Part shown: positions 44,329 through 54,187 of the stretch, piece after piece
Layout of the letters: the number at the start of each line of letters is the position of its first letter
Numbering within the stretch: position 1 is the stretch's first letter
Notes under the pieces: generated by a model
What the model saw: the letters and a program-made list of their open reading frames with translations, nothing else
Database searches by the model: none
What the model was told of the DNA's origin: nothing
Origin: Streptococcus parasanguinis
GTDB lineage: Bacteria > Bacillota > Bacilli > Lactobacillales > Streptococcaceae
Reading direction: 5' to 3'
Assembly (NCBI RefSeq): GCF_901875555.1
Contig: NZ_CABFMD010000037.1
Location: 1 to 64,000, forward strand
Length of the DNA: 64,000 nucleotides
Program-made: the position numbers and the translations under genes

Positions 44329-45326
44329 AGTTGAAAACTTTAGTGATTGGTGGTTCTGGATTATTCTTGATGGTCTTCTCACTGCTTCTGTTTGTTGCCA
44401 TTTTATTTTCAGATGAACAGGACAGCGGAATTTCCAATATTCATTATGGAGGTGTGAATGTTTCCGCAGAAGTGCTGGCTCATAAGCCTATGGTAGAAAA
44501 ATATGCCAAAGAATATGGCGTTGAAGAATATGTCAACATACTTCTTGCGATTATACAGGTGGAATCGGGCGGTACTGCGGAAGATGTTATGCAGTCCTCG
44601 GAATCCCTCGGTCTTCCACCTAATTCATTGAGTACAGAAGAATCCATTAAGCAAGGTGTGAAGTATTTCAGTGAATTATTAGCCAGTAGCGAAAGGCTCA
44701 GTGTAGATTTAGAATCGGTTATCCAGTCCTACAATTATGGTGGTGGTTTCTTAGGGTATGTGGCTAATCGTGGAAATAAATATACCTTTGAACTGGCTCA
44801 AAGTTTCTCAAAAGAGTATTCAGGTGGCGAAAAAGTGTCTTACCCCAATCCCATAGCCATACCTATCAATGGGGGCTGGCGATACAACTATGGCAATATG
44901 TTTTATGTGCAACTGGTAACGCAGTATCTTGTCACAACAGAGTTTGATGATGATACGGTACAAGCCATCATGGACGAAGCACTGAAATATGAGGGCTGGC
45001 GATACGTTTACGGTGGAGCTTCCCCGACTACTTCTTTTGATTGTAGCGGACTGACACAATGGACGTATGGAAAAGCTGGAATTAACTTACCACGAACCGC
45101 ACAACAGCAATATGATGTGACCCAGCATATCCCACTATCGGAAGCACAAGCTGGCGATTTGGTTTTCTTTCATTCTACCTATAACGCTGGCTCTTATATT
45201 ACTCATGTTGGGATATACCTTGGCAATAACCGTATGTTTCATGCAGGCGACCCAATCGGTTATGCCGACTTAACAAGCCCCTACTGGCAACAGCATTTAG
45301 TGGGAGCAGGACGAATCAAACAATGA
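44325..45326 (+). CDS. orf14: Orf14, bifunctional cell-wall hydrolase (lysozyme + NlpC/P60)
   Basis: Protein of 333 residues. N-terminal membrane anchor or signal (~5-28), a goose-type/SLT lysozyme domain (~55-190, ILLAIIQVESGGTAEDVMQSS), then an NlpC/P60 peptidase (~215-333) with catalytic Cys in TSFDCSGLTQW and His in ITHVGIYLG. Equivalent to CwlT, which opens the wall for the conjugation channel. Confidence 0.95.
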   Translation: MKLKTLVIGGSGLFLMVFSLLLFVAILFSDEQDSGISNIHYGGVNVSAEVLAHKPMVEKYAKEYGVEEYVNILLAIIQVESGGTAEDVMQSSESLGLPPNSLSTEESIKQGVKYFSELLASSERLSVDLESVIQSYNYGGGFLGYVANRGNKYTFELAQSFSKEYSGGEKVSYPNPIAIPINGGWRYNYGNMFYVQLVTQYLVTTEFDDDTVQAIMDEALKYEGWRYVYGGASPTTSFDCSGLTQWTYGKAGINLPRTAQQQYDVTQHIPLSEAQAGDLVFFHSTYNAGSYITHVGIYLGNNRMFHAGDPIGYADLTSPYWQQHLVGAGRIKQ

Positions 45327-46258
45327 GAAAGGAAGATTTAATGATGAAATTTAGAAAAAATCAGAATAAAGAAAAACAGATACCAAAGGAAAAGAAACCT
45401 CGTGTCTACTATAAGGTCAATCCTCATAAAAAGGTTGTGATTGCCTTGTGGGTACTTTTAGGGCTTAGTTTCAGCTTTGCGATATTCAAGCACTTTACAG
45501 CTATAGATACTCATACTATTCACGAAACAACTATCATAGAAAAGGAATACGTTGATACTCATCATGTAGAAAATTTTGTAGAGAACTTTGCGAAAGTCTA
45601 CTATTCATGGGAACTAAACGACAAGTCCATTGATAATCGCATAGAAAACCTGAAAGCATATCTGACAGAGGAACTTCAAGCTCTCAATGTCGATACAGTT
45701 CGTAAAGATATTCCTGTATCGTCTTCTGTAAAAGGATTTCAGATATGGACGGTAGAAGCAGATGGCGACAATCAATTTGATGTAACCTACAGTGTAGACC
45801 AACTCATTACAGAGGGGGAAAATACAAAGACCGTCCACTCTGCTTATATAGTGAGTGTCTATGTAGACAGTACTGGAAATATGGTCCTCATTAAGAATCC
45901 GACCATTACTAGCATACCAAAGAAATCAGACTATAAACCAAAAGCCATTGAAAGTGAGGGGACGGTTGATTCCATTACAACCAATGAAATCAATGAGTTT
46001 TTAACGACGTTCTTCAAGCTCTATCCTACAGCGACAGCCAGTGAACTTTCCTACTATGTGAATGACGGGATATTAAAACCAATCGGAAAAGAGTACATCT
46101 TTCAAGAACTGGTAAATCCTATTCACAATCGTAAGGATAATCAAGTCACGGTATCGCTGACAGTGGAGTATATCGACCAGCAGACCAAAGCAACGCAGGT
46201 ATCTCAATTTGATTTGGTACTTGAAAAGAACGGGAGTAATTGGAAGATTATAGAATAA
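45323..46258 (+). CDS. orf13: Orf13, TcpC/VirB8-like channel protein
   Basis: Protein of 311 residues with one N-terminal membrane helix (KVVIALWVLLGLSFSFAIF) and two extracellular NTF2-like halves, TcpC family (ConB). It overlaps Orf14 by 4 bp; GGAAG also favours a start at 45341. Last transfer gene before the tet(M) leader. Confidence 0.92.
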   Translation: MRKEDLMMKFRKNQNKEKQIPKEKKPRVYYKVNPHKKVVIALWVLLGLSFSFAIFKHFTAIDTHTIHETTIIEKEYVDTHHVENFVENFAKVYYSWELNDKSIDNRIENLKAYLTEELQALNVDTVRKDIPVSSSVKGFQIWTVEADGDNQFDVTYSVDQLITEGENTKTVHSAYIVSVYVDSTGNMVLIKNPTITSIPKKSDYKPKAIESEGTVDSITTNEINEFLTTFFKLYPTATASELSYYVNDGILKPIGKEYIFQELVNPIHNRKDNQVTVSLTVEYIDQQTKATQVSQFDLVLEKNGSNWKIIE

Positions 46259-46327
46259 CAAATATTGGTACATTATTACAGCTATTTTGTAATCACGTAC
46301 TCTCTTTGATAAAAAATTGGAGATTCC

Positions 46328-46356
46328 TTTACAAATATGCTCTTACGTGCTATAAT
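46328..46356 (+). promoter_or_regulatory. tet(M) promoter
   Basis: -35 TTTACA (46328-46333), 17-bp spacer, extended -10 TGCTATAAT (TATAAT 46351-46356). It drives the leader, tet(M) and, in Tn916, read-through toward orf7/orf8. Confidence 0.8.
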
Positions 46357-46387
46357 TTAAGTATCTATTTAAAAGGAGTTAATAAAT

Positions 46388-46411
46388 ATGCGGCAAGGTA
46401 TTCTTAAATAA
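46388..46411 (+). CDS. Seven-residue leader peptide upstream of tet(M)
   Basis: ATG at 46388 with AAAAGGAG 8 bp before encodes MRQGILK and stops. Its coding sequence forms one arm of a long-range stem, GGTATTCTTAAA (46397-46408) with TTTAAGAATACC (46483-46494). Ribosome position on it could therefore change the leader fold. Confidence 0.55.
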   Translation: MRQGILK

Positions 46412-46532
46412 ACTGTCAATTTGATAGTGGGAACAAATAATTGGATGTCCTTTTTTAGGAGGGCTTAGTTTTTTGTACCCAGTTTAAGAATACCTTTATC
46501 ATGTGATTCTAAAGTATCCAGAGAATATCTGT

Positions 46533-46619
46533 ATGCTTTGTATACCTATGGTTATGCATAAAAATCCCAGTGATAAAAGTATTTATCACTGGGATTTTTA
46601 TGCCCTTTTGGGTTTTTGA
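46533..46619 (+). CDS. orf12: Orf12, tet(M) attenuation leader peptide
   Basis: Peptide of 28 residues (MLCIPMVMHKNPSDKSIYHW..) ending 15 bp before tet(M). Its 3' half contains a terminator stem AAAAATCCCAGTGATAAA/TTTATCACTGGGATTTTT (46560-46599). In Tn916, slow translation of orf12 without tetracycline lets the terminator form; charged-tRNA build-up under tetracycline relieves it. Confidence 0.85.
   Translation: MLCIPMVMHKNPSDKSIYHWDFYALLGF
46560..46601 (+). terminator. tet(M) attenuator
   Basis: Eighteen-base perfect inverted repeat with AGTA loop, T-rich at its 3' arm, located inside orf12. This is the transcriptional attenuator of tet(M). Confidence 0.85.
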
Positions 46620-46634
46620 ATGGAGGAAAATCAC

Positions 46635-48554
46635 ATGAAAATTATTAATATTGGAGTTTTAGCTCATGTTGATGCAGGAAAAACTACCTTAACAGAAAGC
46701 TTATTATATAACAGTGGAGCGATTACAGAATTAGGAAGCGTGGACAAAGGTACAACGAGGACGGATAATACGCTTTTAGAACGTCAGAGAGGAATTACAA
46801 TTCAGACAGGAATAACCTCTTTTCAGTGGGAAAATACGAAGGTGAACATCATAGACACGCCAGGACATATGGATTTCTTAGCAGAAGTATATCGTTCATT
46901 ATCAGTTTTAGATGGGGCAATTCTACTGATTTCTGCAAAAGATGGCGTACAAGCACAAACTCGTATATTATTTCATGCACTTAGGAAAATGGGGATTCCC
47001 ACAATCTTTTTTATCAATAAGATTGACCAAAATGGAATTGATTTATCAACGGTTTATCAGGATATTAAAGAGAAACTTTCTGCCGAAATTGTAATCAAAC
47101 AGAAGGTAGAACTGTATCCTAATATGTGTGTGACGAACTTTACCGAATCTGAACAATGGGATACGGTAATAGAGGGAAACGATGACCTTTTAGAGAAATA
47201 TATGTCCGGTAAATCATTAGAAGCATTGGAACTCGAACAAGAGGAAAGCATAAGATTTCAGAATTGTTCTCTGTTCCCTGTTTATCACGGAAGTGCAAAA
47301 AACAATATAGGGATTGATAACCTTATAGAAGTGATTACGAATAAATTTTATTCATCAACACATCGAGGTCAGTCTGAACTTTGCGGAAAAGTTTTCAAAA
47401 TTGAGTATTCGGAAAAAAGACAGCGTCTTGCATATATACGTCTTTATAGTGGCGTACTGCATTTGCGAGATTCGGTTAGAATATCGGAAAAGGAAAAAAT
47501 AAAAATTACAGAAATGTATACTTCAATAAATGGTGAATTATGTAAAATCGATAAGGCTTATTCCGGGGAAATTGTTATTTTGCAGAATGAGTTTTTGAAG
47601 TTAAATAGTGTTCTTGGAGATACAAAGCTATTGCCACAGAGAGAGAGAATTGAAAATCCCCTCCCTCTGCTGCAAACGACTGTTGAACCGAGCAAACCTC
47701 AACAAAGGGAAATGTTACTTGATGCACTTTTAGAAATCTCCGACAGTGACCCGCTTCTGCGATATTATGTGGATTCTGCGACACATGAAATCATACTTTC
47801 TTTCTTAGGGAAAGTACAAATGGAAGTGACTTGTGCTCTGCTGCAAGAAAAGTATCATGTGGAGATAGAAATAAAAGAGCCTACAGTCATTTATATGGAA
47901 AGACCGTTAAAAAAAGCAGAGTATACCATTCACATCGAAGTTCCACCGAATCCTTTCTGGGCTTCCATTGGTTTATCTGTATCACCGCTTCCGTTGGGAA
48001 GTGGAATGCAGTATGAGAGCTCGGTTTCTCTTGGATACTTAAATCAATCATTTCAAAATGCAGTTATGGAAGGGATACGCTATGGCTGTGAACAAGGATT
48101 GTATGGTTGGAATGTGACGGACTGTAAAATCTGTTTTAAGTATGGCTTATACTATAGCCCTGTTAGTACCCCAGCAGATTTTCGGATGCTTGCTCCTATT
48201 GTATTGGAACAAGTCTTAAAAAAAGCTGGAACAGAATTGTTAGAGCCATATCTTAGTTTTAAAATTTATGCGCCACAGGAATATCTTTCACGAGCATACA
48301 CCGATGCTCCTAAATATTGTGCGAACATCGTAGACACTCAATTGAAAAATAATGAGGTCATTCTTAGTGGAGAAATCCCTGCTCGGTGTATTCAAGAATA
48401 TCGTAGTGATTTAACTTTCTTTACAAATGGACGTAGTGTTTGTTTAACAGAGTTAAAAGGGTACCATGTTACTACCGGTGAACCTGTTTGCCAGCCCCGT
48501 CGTCCAAATAGTCGGATAGATAAAGTACGATATATGTTCAATAAAATAACTTAG
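46635..48554 (+). CDS. tet(M): Tet(M) ribosomal protection protein
   Basis: GTPase of 639 residues that removes tetracycline from ribosomes. G1 motif [10 protein letters not shown]3 DTPGHMDF, G4 NKIDQNG; EF-G-like domains follow to the C-terminus. Start 46635 is preceded by TGGAGGAAA and gives the exact family length. It confers tetracycline, doxycycline and minocycline resistance. Confidence 0.98.
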   Translation: MKIINIGVLAHVDAGKTTLTESLLYNSGAITELGSVDKGTTRTDNTLLERQRGITIQTGITSFQWENTKVNIIDTPGHMDFLAEVYRSLSVLDGAILLISAKDGVQAQTRILFHALRKMGIPTIFFINKIDQNGIDLSTVYQDIKEKLSAEIVIKQKVELYPNMCVTNFTESEQWDTVIEGNDDLLEKYMSGKSLEALELEQEESIRFQNCSLFPVYHGSAKNNIGIDNLIEVITNKFYSSTHRGQSELCGKVFKIEYSEKRQRLAYIRLYSGVLHLRDSVRISEKEKIKITEMYTSINGELCKIDKAYSGEIVILQNEFLKLNSVLGDTKLLPQRERIENPLPLLQTTVEPSKPQQREMLLDALLEISDSDPLLRYYVDSATHEIILSFLGKVQMEVTCALLQEKYHVEIEIKEPTVIYMERPLKKAEYTIHIEVPPNPFWASIGLSVSPLPLGSGMQYESSVSLGYLNQSFQNAVMEGIRYGCEQGLYGWNVTDCKICFKYGLYYSPVSTPADFRMLAPIVLEQVLKKAGTELLEPYLSFKIYAPQEYLSRAYTDAPKYCANIVDTQLKNNEVILSGEIPARCIQEYRSDLTFFTNGRSVCLTELKGYHVTTGEPVCQPRRPNSRIDKVRYMFNKIT

Positions 48555-48651
48555 TGTATTTTATGTTGTTATATAAATATGGTTTCTTGTTAAATAAGAT
48601 GAAATATTTTTTAATAAAGATTTGAATTAAAGTGTAAAGGAGGAGATAGTT

Positions 48652-48678
48652 ATTATAAACTACAAGTGGATATTGTGT
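48652..48678 (+). pseudogene. orf6: orf6 5' fragment interrupted by mega
   Basis: AAAGGAGGAGA followed by codons reading INYKWILC, with an ATT as the only visible possible start at 48652. The next codons of Tn916 orf6 (PVCGNKTRLK..) resume at 54188. The gene was therefore split between the first Cys and the rest of its zinc-ribbon. Confidence 0.75.
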
Positions 48679-48732
48679 GCTGAGAGCTTTCTTCTATACT
48701 AATAGACGAAAGGGTGTGAAAATGATTTTTAA

Positions 48733-49163
48733 ATGATACTGTGGAACGGAACAGTAGCCCTAGTATTGACTACTGTCGTTTCTATTCATATTGGCTATTC
48801 TAGGACTGAGATGAAAAAATCTATAAATGCTCAGAATAAAATTGAACCCGCAAATCTCCCCAAAACAATGGTGAGTCATGTACTTGTATTATTCCGAAAA
48901 AATACACCTCTGGTGCAGTGAGACAAATTGGTGTATCTTATAGTGGCTTCGTAGATGAAAGCTATACTCTACTATCACTCTTTGATGATGTAGAACAAAT
49001 TGAAAAAGATAATAGACTTCAGACAGCTATTGATGTTGTCAGAGAACAGTTTGGTTTTTTAGCCATACAAAAAGGAACCGTCCTAACTGAAGGTTCCAGA
49101 AATATTGAACGCAGTAAACTTATCGGTGGTCATTCCGCGGGTGGATTGGAGGGATTAAAATGA
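48733..49163 (+). pseudogene. umuC-like DNA polymerase V, 3' remnant, frameshifted
   Basis: C-terminal part of a Y-family polymerase (little-finger domain). The first frame reads VALVLTTVVSIHIGYSRTEM to LVLFRK, and the second continues RQIGVSYSGFVDESYTLLSL to the end. They would join as ..LFRKKYTSGAVRQIG.. if the A6 run at 48897-48902 had one more A. The N-terminal catalytic domain is absent. It cannot encode an active polymerase. Confidence 0.75.
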
Positions 49164-49495
49164 AACAAGAAAAAAATACAGTACAATTTTCAGAAATCCG
49201 TAGCAAAGGATGTAATGATATTGAAATGCTTGAAAGATTTTTACATGGAATCGTTGAAACAGCAACTTCAAAACTTCGTCAGAGAAAACTCAAAACAACT
49301 GAAATATCGATACGACTAGTACATGCTAAATCTGAAAACCGATTACCATTGGAATTTACATTTAGCATTAAGCCAACAAGCTCATCTGTGATAATCTATA
49401 CTGAGGTAATCAATCGCTTTAAAGAATGTTACACAGGTGGGGGAATTCAAGGTTTTACGATTCAATTTGATAAAAATACCCTTGCCTCTGCATAG
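49160..49495 (+). CDS. Hypothetical protein of the umuC-associated cluster
   Basis: Protein of 111 residues that I cannot assign to a characterised family. Soluble, basic in the middle (TATSKLRQRKLKTTEISIRL). Its start overlaps the umuC-like remnant by 4 bp (ATGA), so it was translated with it. Similar gene sets occur downstream of umuC in Tn5252-type elements. Confidence 0.6.
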   Translation: MKQEKNTVQFSEIRSKGCNDIEMLERFLHGIVETATSKLRQRKLKTTEISIRLVHAKSENRLPLEFTFSIKPTSSSVIIYTEVINRFKECYTGGGIQGFTIQFDKNTLASA

Positions 49496-49507
49496 AAAGG
49501 ATTTGAT

Positions 49508-49876
49508 ATGATTGACCGTTCATATTTACCATTTCAATCAGCAAGAGAGTACCAGGATACAAAGATGCAAAAATGGATGGGCTTTTTCCTATCTGAACAT
49601 GCATCAGCACTCTCTGATGATACAAACAAAGTAACGTACATGTCTGACTTATCACTAGAGAAGAAATTATTACTCCTCAGTCAAGTATACGCCGGGCAGC
49701 TACGCACACGCATTCAAGTGATTGAAAAAAACAAGCGTGTTTCCTACACTGGAACAATACCAAGTCTGACCAAAGATTTCATTTTGATAAAAACTACAAC
49801 AGGTCACATCAATTTGAAATTAAAAGACATTATTAGTATTGAACTTGTCGAGGAGGTGCTCTATGAATCAGCTTGA
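49508..49876 (+). CDS. YolD-like family protein
   Basis: Protein of 122 residues with YolD-like features: MIDRSYLPFQSAREYQDTKMQKWMG near the N-terminus and a beta-rich C-terminal half (RVSYTGTIPSLTKDFILI). YolD-like proteins typically lie next to umuC-type polymerase genes and may regulate them. It overlaps the next gene by 14 bp. Confidence 0.75.
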   Translation: MIDRSYLPFQSAREYQDTKMQKWMGFFLSEHASALSDDTNKVTYMSDLSLEKKLLLLSQVYAGQLRTRIQVIEKNKRVSYTGTIPSLTKDFILIKTTTGHINLKLKDIISIELVEEVLYESA

Positions 49877-50162
49877 GTTTCAGCGTAATCACCTACAAAT
49901 GGACTATTATAGCGAGAGCTACCAAGATTTTGAACGTGACTTCTACCGCTACTCTAACATGAATATTCCATTGACCTTCCTAACTGATGATATCCTAAAA
50001 ACAATGGCGACTTCACGTAAGAATTACTTTGTCCTCAATAAGGAAAAGTCCAGAGATAACCGCGATCACTTCTTCATATTTGAAGTAAGTACCGTAGATG
50101 AGAATCCGCTAATCTATCATTATACATATAAGAAAACTACAATATATTTAGCAGAAAAATAG
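49863..50162 (+). CDS. Hypothetical protein (DUF5960-like)
   Basis: Protein of 99 residues starting MNQLEFQRNHLQMDYYSESY, with AGGAGG before the ATG at 49863. It is rich in aromatic and acidic residues and looks like a small streptococcal protein family (I believe DUF5960, not certain). Function unknown. Last gene of the small forward cluster, followed by a hairpin. Confidence 0.65.
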   Translation: MNQLEFQRNHLQMDYYSESYQDFERDFYRYSNMNIPLTFLTDDILKTMATSRKNYFVLNKEKSRDNRDHFFIFEVSTVDENPLIYHYTYKKTTIYLAEK

Positions 50163-50192
50163 GAGCAGTTCAATTGACTGTTCCTATTTTTA
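50161..50192. terminator. Terminator between the forward cluster and msr(D)
   Basis: AGGAGCAGTT/GACTGTTCCT stem around CAATT, then ATTTTTAA; converging genes on both sides. Confidence 0.65.
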
Positions 50193-50279
50193 ATATTCAT
50201 AAAATCTAAAGTCTTTATACTCTTTAACAATGGAGTCGCCAACCAGAACAGACTATACTGACCAGCGACTACCTTAAAT

Positions 50280-51743
50280 TTAATGTTTCAGATTTATTTT
50301 CTTATCTCTAATTTCATAAACTACATCTGCTACATTTTCGAGTAATCGTTTATCGTGGGTGATAAACACGATAGTTCCGGTGTACTCCTTCATTAGTATT
50401 TCCAAAGCCTCTAAACTTGGTATGTCAAGGAAGTTACTGGGTTCATCCATTATTAGGATGTTATATCTACCCATGAGCATTTTAGCAAGCAACAATTTTA
50501 TAATTTCTCCACCGCTTAAAACAGATAAACTTTTTCCAATATCGTTCTGTTTGAACCCCATAGATGCTAGCACTGAACGAATTTCTGATATATTGTAGTC
50601 ACAATCCTTCTGCATAAACTCCATAACATTCTGATTACTGTTGTACTTGTAACCATTCTGTGCAAAGTAACCTATTTTTGCCTTAGGCGAAATAGAAATT
50701 CCTTCTTCATGGTTTAAGATCATTTGGATTAAAGTTGTTTTTCCGATTCCATTACCACCAGTTAACGCCACTTTTGCTCCTAACGGAATTTGAAAAGATG
50801 CATTTTCAAACAGAGCCTTATCCCCAAATACTTTATTAATTTCTGCACCGACTATAGGGTATGGATTATGGAGCTCCAATGCTTTACTTTGCCTGAAACG
50901 AATTCTGCGAATGCCTTCCGGAGCTTCTACTTTTCCTAAGGCCGCAATCCTGTGCTCTAGGGTTTTAGCAGCATTATACATCTTTTTTTCCTTACTTCCT
51001 ATTGATTTTTGATGAGCTAAACGCCCTCCGTCTTCAGTACTTTTTTTCTTTGAAGAACCTTTTGCCTTCTGTTCTATTTTACGAGCCTGTTTTCGCTTTT
51101 CCTCCGCAGCCCTTTCCAATCGGGCACGTTCCGCAATAAATTGTTCGTATTCTGCAGCTTGGCTCTTACGTTCTTCCTCTTTCTGACGAAGATAATCAGA
51201 ATAGTTTCCCCAATACTCAGTGATTTTGCCATCTTTCAGTTCCCATATTTTATCTACTATTTCATCAAGAAAATAGCGGTCATGGCTAATAACTAACAGT
51301 GCACCTGTAAAATATTTTAGCTGTCCTATTAGAAAATCAATTCCTTCACGGTCTAAATGGCTCGTAGGTTCATCCGCTAAAATACCATGAACCTGTGCCG
51401 ATAAGGCCTGTGCTATTTTAAGCCTTGTTTCTTCACCACCGCTCATAGTCTGTATATTTAATTGCTCAACACCTAGCTTGCCTACAAGTGCAAAATCTTT
51501 TTCCTCCTGCAGAGTTACTTCGTCCAACTGGGGAATATAGGCAAGTTCACCCAGACGATTCATTTTACATCCTGGGGGAGTTAATTCTCCTAAAAGTACC
51601 CTGAGTAAAGTGCTTTTTCCAGCACCATTTGCTCCTACTAAACCAATACGGTCATAATCATATACTTCTAATTCATTTATATCTAAAACATCGCGTCCTT
51701 TGAATTCCACACGAATGTCTTTTGCTTTTAATATTAATTCCAT
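50280..51743 (-). CDS. msr(D): Msr(D) (Mel), ABC-F ribosomal protection protein
   Basis: ABC-F protein of 487 residues with two ATPase domains: Walker [10 protein letters not shown] and GGNGIGKTT, signatures [13 protein letters not shown] and [13 protein letters not shown], and the charged interdomain linker (~180-290, [20 protein letters not shown]). No membrane segments. ABC-F proteins of this type displace macrolides and related drugs from the ribosome. Second gene after mef(E), 119 bp downstream. Confidence 0.97.
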
Positions 51744-51862
51744 AACATTTCCTCCTGTCTATAATCGCATGCTTTCATTTGCTTGTATGCAGGGAAAACC
51801 CTGCGATTTTAGCAGGAAGAGTTACATGAAAATAAGATACATAAATATTCCTCCAATATTGT

Positions 51863-53080
51863 TTATTTTAAATCTAATTTTCTAACCTCAGTTATCATTT
51901 GGCAAACTATAGCAATGCCAATAATTAAAATACCTGATAGTAAAAACCAATGATTTACACCGATTTTATCAGCAAAGAATCCAGAAAGAATTAACCCAAT
52001 TGGCATAGCAAGTGACATGATACTTCCGATCAAAGAAAATACACGTCCTAAATATTCAGGCTTAATTTTCTCCTGAAAAAGAGCTGTTTGCACACCGCTA
52101 TAAAATGGCACCGAAAGCCCCATTATTGCACAGCAAACTACGAATATTACAAATCCATTTGGAGGAAGTATTCCCGAAACGGCTAAACTGGTCCCCATTA
52201 TAAAAAATGAACTTGTTATTAGTAATACATGCTTTTCGAAGCCCCCTAATCTTCCTAATAATAAGCCTCCTGCTAGCATCCCAAATGCAAAGGAAATTTC
52301 CGTAATAGAAATATGCACAGGCGTTCCATTAAAGTGTTCCATGCTTATTAAAGGAAATAGTGCATTGATTGGCATATAAACAAAAGTATATAGTGTTCCT
52401 AAGAGTAATAAGGCAAACAATCCTTTGTTTTGTCTCAGAACCACAACTCCTTCTTTCATCTCCCTTATGAAATTTGGTTCTAAACTTTGCACTTGATTAC
52501 CCAGCTTAGGTATACGTACAATTGCTACCGTAATAGATGCAATCACAGCACCCAATACGTCGATGGCAATAATAGCATTTAAATCCCAAACGGAGTATAA
52601 GAGTGCTGCAACTGCCGGACTAACAATATAGCTTATAGACTGCAAAGACTGACTATAGCCTGCGCATTTCGTTAGCTGTTCTTCTGGTACTAAAAGTGGT
52701 GTAACCGCATTGAGTGCTGGGGTATGAAAAGCTGTTCCAATGCTACGGATAAACAATACTATCATAATCATCCAGACAGGTAGCTCCATACAGAATGCAA
52801 CAATAGCAAGCACTGCACCAGCTGCTGCGATAATTAAATCGGCACCAATCATTATCTTCTTCCTATCATGACGATCCACTAGCACACCAATGGCAGGTCC
52901 CAAAATCGCATAGGGTAAAAAACCTACTAATGAAGCCATAGACAAGACCATCGCAGATCCTGTTTTTTCTGTAAGGTAAAAAATAATCGCCATTTGCAGG
53001 ATGGCACTAGTGATTAATGATACTGCTTGCCCTGCCCATATTGCATAAAATTTTCGTTTCCAATTGTTGTATTTTTCCAT
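51863..53080 (-). CDS. mef(E): Mef(E) macrolide efflux MFS transporter
   Basis: Major facilitator protein of 405 residues with about 12 membrane helices, starting MEKYNNWKRKFYAIWAGQAV, with the loop 2-3 motif GVLVDRHDRKKIM. It exports 14- and 15-membered macrolides by proton antiport. The mef(E) allele is inferred from the mega setting. First gene of the mef(E)-msr(D) operon behind a regulated leader. Confidence 0.96.
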   Translation of the reverse strand: MEKYNNWKRKFYAIWAGQAVSLITSAILQMAIIFYLTEKTGSAMVLSMASLVGFLPYAILGPAIGVLVDRHDRKKIMIGADLIIAAAGAVLAIVAFCMELPVWMIMIVLFIRSIGTAFHTPALNAVTPLLVPEEQLTKCAGYSQSLQSISYIVSPAVAALLYSVWDLNAIIAIDVLGAVIASITVAIVRIPKLGNQVQSLEPNFIREMKEGVVVLRQNKGLFALLLLGTLYTFVYMPINALFPLISMEHFNGTPVHISITEISFAFGMLAGGLLLGRLGGFEKHVLLITSSFFIMGTSLAVSGILPPNGFVIFVVCCAIMGLSVPFYSGVQTALFQEKIKPEYLGRVFSLIGSIMSLAMPIGLILSGFFADKIGVNHWFLLSGILIIGIAIVCQMITEVRKLDLK

Positions 53081-53146
53081 TTATATTATCTCCTGCATAT
53101 TATTTTGCTTGAATTTCTATTTTGAATAGCATTCTAGGCAATAAAA

Positions 53147-53185
53147 AATGCAGGCCAAACCCCACAATGTGGCTTTTGGTCTGCA
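53147..53185 (-). terminator. Attenuator hairpin upstream of mef(E)
   Basis: On the reverse strand, ATGCAGACCAAA pairs with TTTGGCCTGCAT and is followed by TTTTT. It lies between the leader peptide and mef(E), as in the described macrolide-inducible attenuation of mega. Confidence 0.8.
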
Positions 53186-53347
53186 TACATACAATTTGGA
53201 AACATTCATATTAAAGACATAGTTAAATAAAGGTATAGTTAAATAACCAATATCCTCACCGTAACTAATGAATGCTCAATATCGTATAAATAAGCACAAC
53301 AAAAAAGCCTATCATCGGGTATAGATTCTGCTTTTTTTATTGCCAGC

Positions 53348-53374
53348 TTATCTTAAACGCATTGAGGCTGTCAT
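53348..53374 (-). CDS. mef(E) leader peptide (MTASMRLR)
   Basis: Eight-residue frame MTASMRLR with AGGAGG 9 bp upstream. It is the known mega leader peptide, on which ribosomes stall when macrolide is bound; this opens the attenuator and induces mef(E)-msr(D). Confidence 0.9.
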   Translation of the reverse strand: MTASMRLR

Positions 53375-53414
53375 AGTTTCGGTTCCTCCTACATCTTTGT
53401 TTATATCAATTTAT

Positions 53415-53443
53415 AGTATAACACAACAAGATGATATGTTCAA
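53415..53443 (-). promoter_or_regulatory. mef(E)-msr(D) promoter
   Basis: On the reverse strand, -35 TTGAAC (complement of 53438-53443) and -10 TATACT (complement of 53415-53420) with a 17-bp spacer, about 40 bp upstream of the leader peptide. Confidence 0.8.
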
Positions 53444-53465
53444 TATAAAAGTTATGGAATGAGAC

Positions 53466-53693
53466 TCATACTTCCAATTCGATGCCAGATTTAAAGGATA
53501 TGACGAAGTTTTCTTCATAGACTGTAACGCTCTGGATTATCTTCCTTAGTAGCAAGCGATTAGCTTTCACAAAATCTTCTGTTTGTAGTTTTAAAAATTC
53601 ATCAGGATTTTCTAACTCAACCTCAAAATATTTCATTTTACATTCCCTCATTTCATTTATTGATAAATTGAGTTTGCAAAAAAGAGTGGACAA
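53466..53693 (-). pseudogene. Large serine recombinase, C-terminal remnant
   Basis: The 75-residue frame ends VTVYEENFVISFKSGIELEV, the usual C-terminal tail of large serine recombinases of TnpX/Tn1549 type, preceded by LLRKIIQS. No catalytic domain is present. It may be what is left of the recombinase that once moved mef(E)-msr(D). Confidence 0.55.
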
Positions 53694-54187
53694 TTTTTGT
53701 CTACTCTTAACCTTTAAAATAGTTTTTTTTAATCGATTTGAAGTTGCCTAAATTATTACTTATTCGGTAAAATGAAGTATTGCTTTCAACAGATTTCCTT
53801 CAACTACACTTCACTTGATTCAAACAAGGTGGGTACATTTCTATTCCCACAAACTCCTTGTCAATGGAAACAAACACGTACCCACAGGGTAAATGGAAAT
53901 AGAAACTGATAATTTCTAGCTATCACTTCTACTCATTCCAAAAATTTTCTCACTCTGATACTTACCCACCATAAAGCAAAAAGCCTTGCAATCAAGGCTT
54001 TCATTATCCCTTTCGTTCAAAGGTTTCTAAGCTTTTACGAGCAGAGCGACACACTCAGCGGTTCGCTATCTCCGTTCTGTCTGCGTGCTAGCACTTGTCA
54101 ATCACGGACAGCTATCGCATGGGCGGAAGTAAATGCTAATCTTCGTCGTTTTACTCCTTGACTAGCAAACTTACCGCCTCAACATGT
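53694..54187. other. Right end of mega, non-coding
   Basis: No gene is seen. A stem AAAGCCTTG/CAAGGCTTT (53980-54001) could terminate transcription. The remainder up to the orf6 junction has no recognised feature; its base composition is higher in GC near 54040-54130 than the rest of mega. Confidence 0.5.

Larger units (their letters stand above)
48679..54187. mobile_element. mega element (macrolide efflux genetic assembly)
   Basis: About 5,509 bp inserted into orf6 with TGT at both junctions (48676-48678, 54185-54187). Contents: decayed umuC 3' part and three small genes on the forward strand, then msr(D) and mef(E) on the reverse strand with their attenuator leader, and a recombinase remnant. 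Size and gene order match mega of Streptococcus pneumoniae. No intact transposase or integrase is seen in it. Confidence 0.92.

Noticed and set aside
54158..54187. Functional new start of orf6 within mega
   Set aside because: The TTG at 54158 has no convincing ribosome site and the N-terminal zinc ligand of orf6 is replaced; treated as a fragment.
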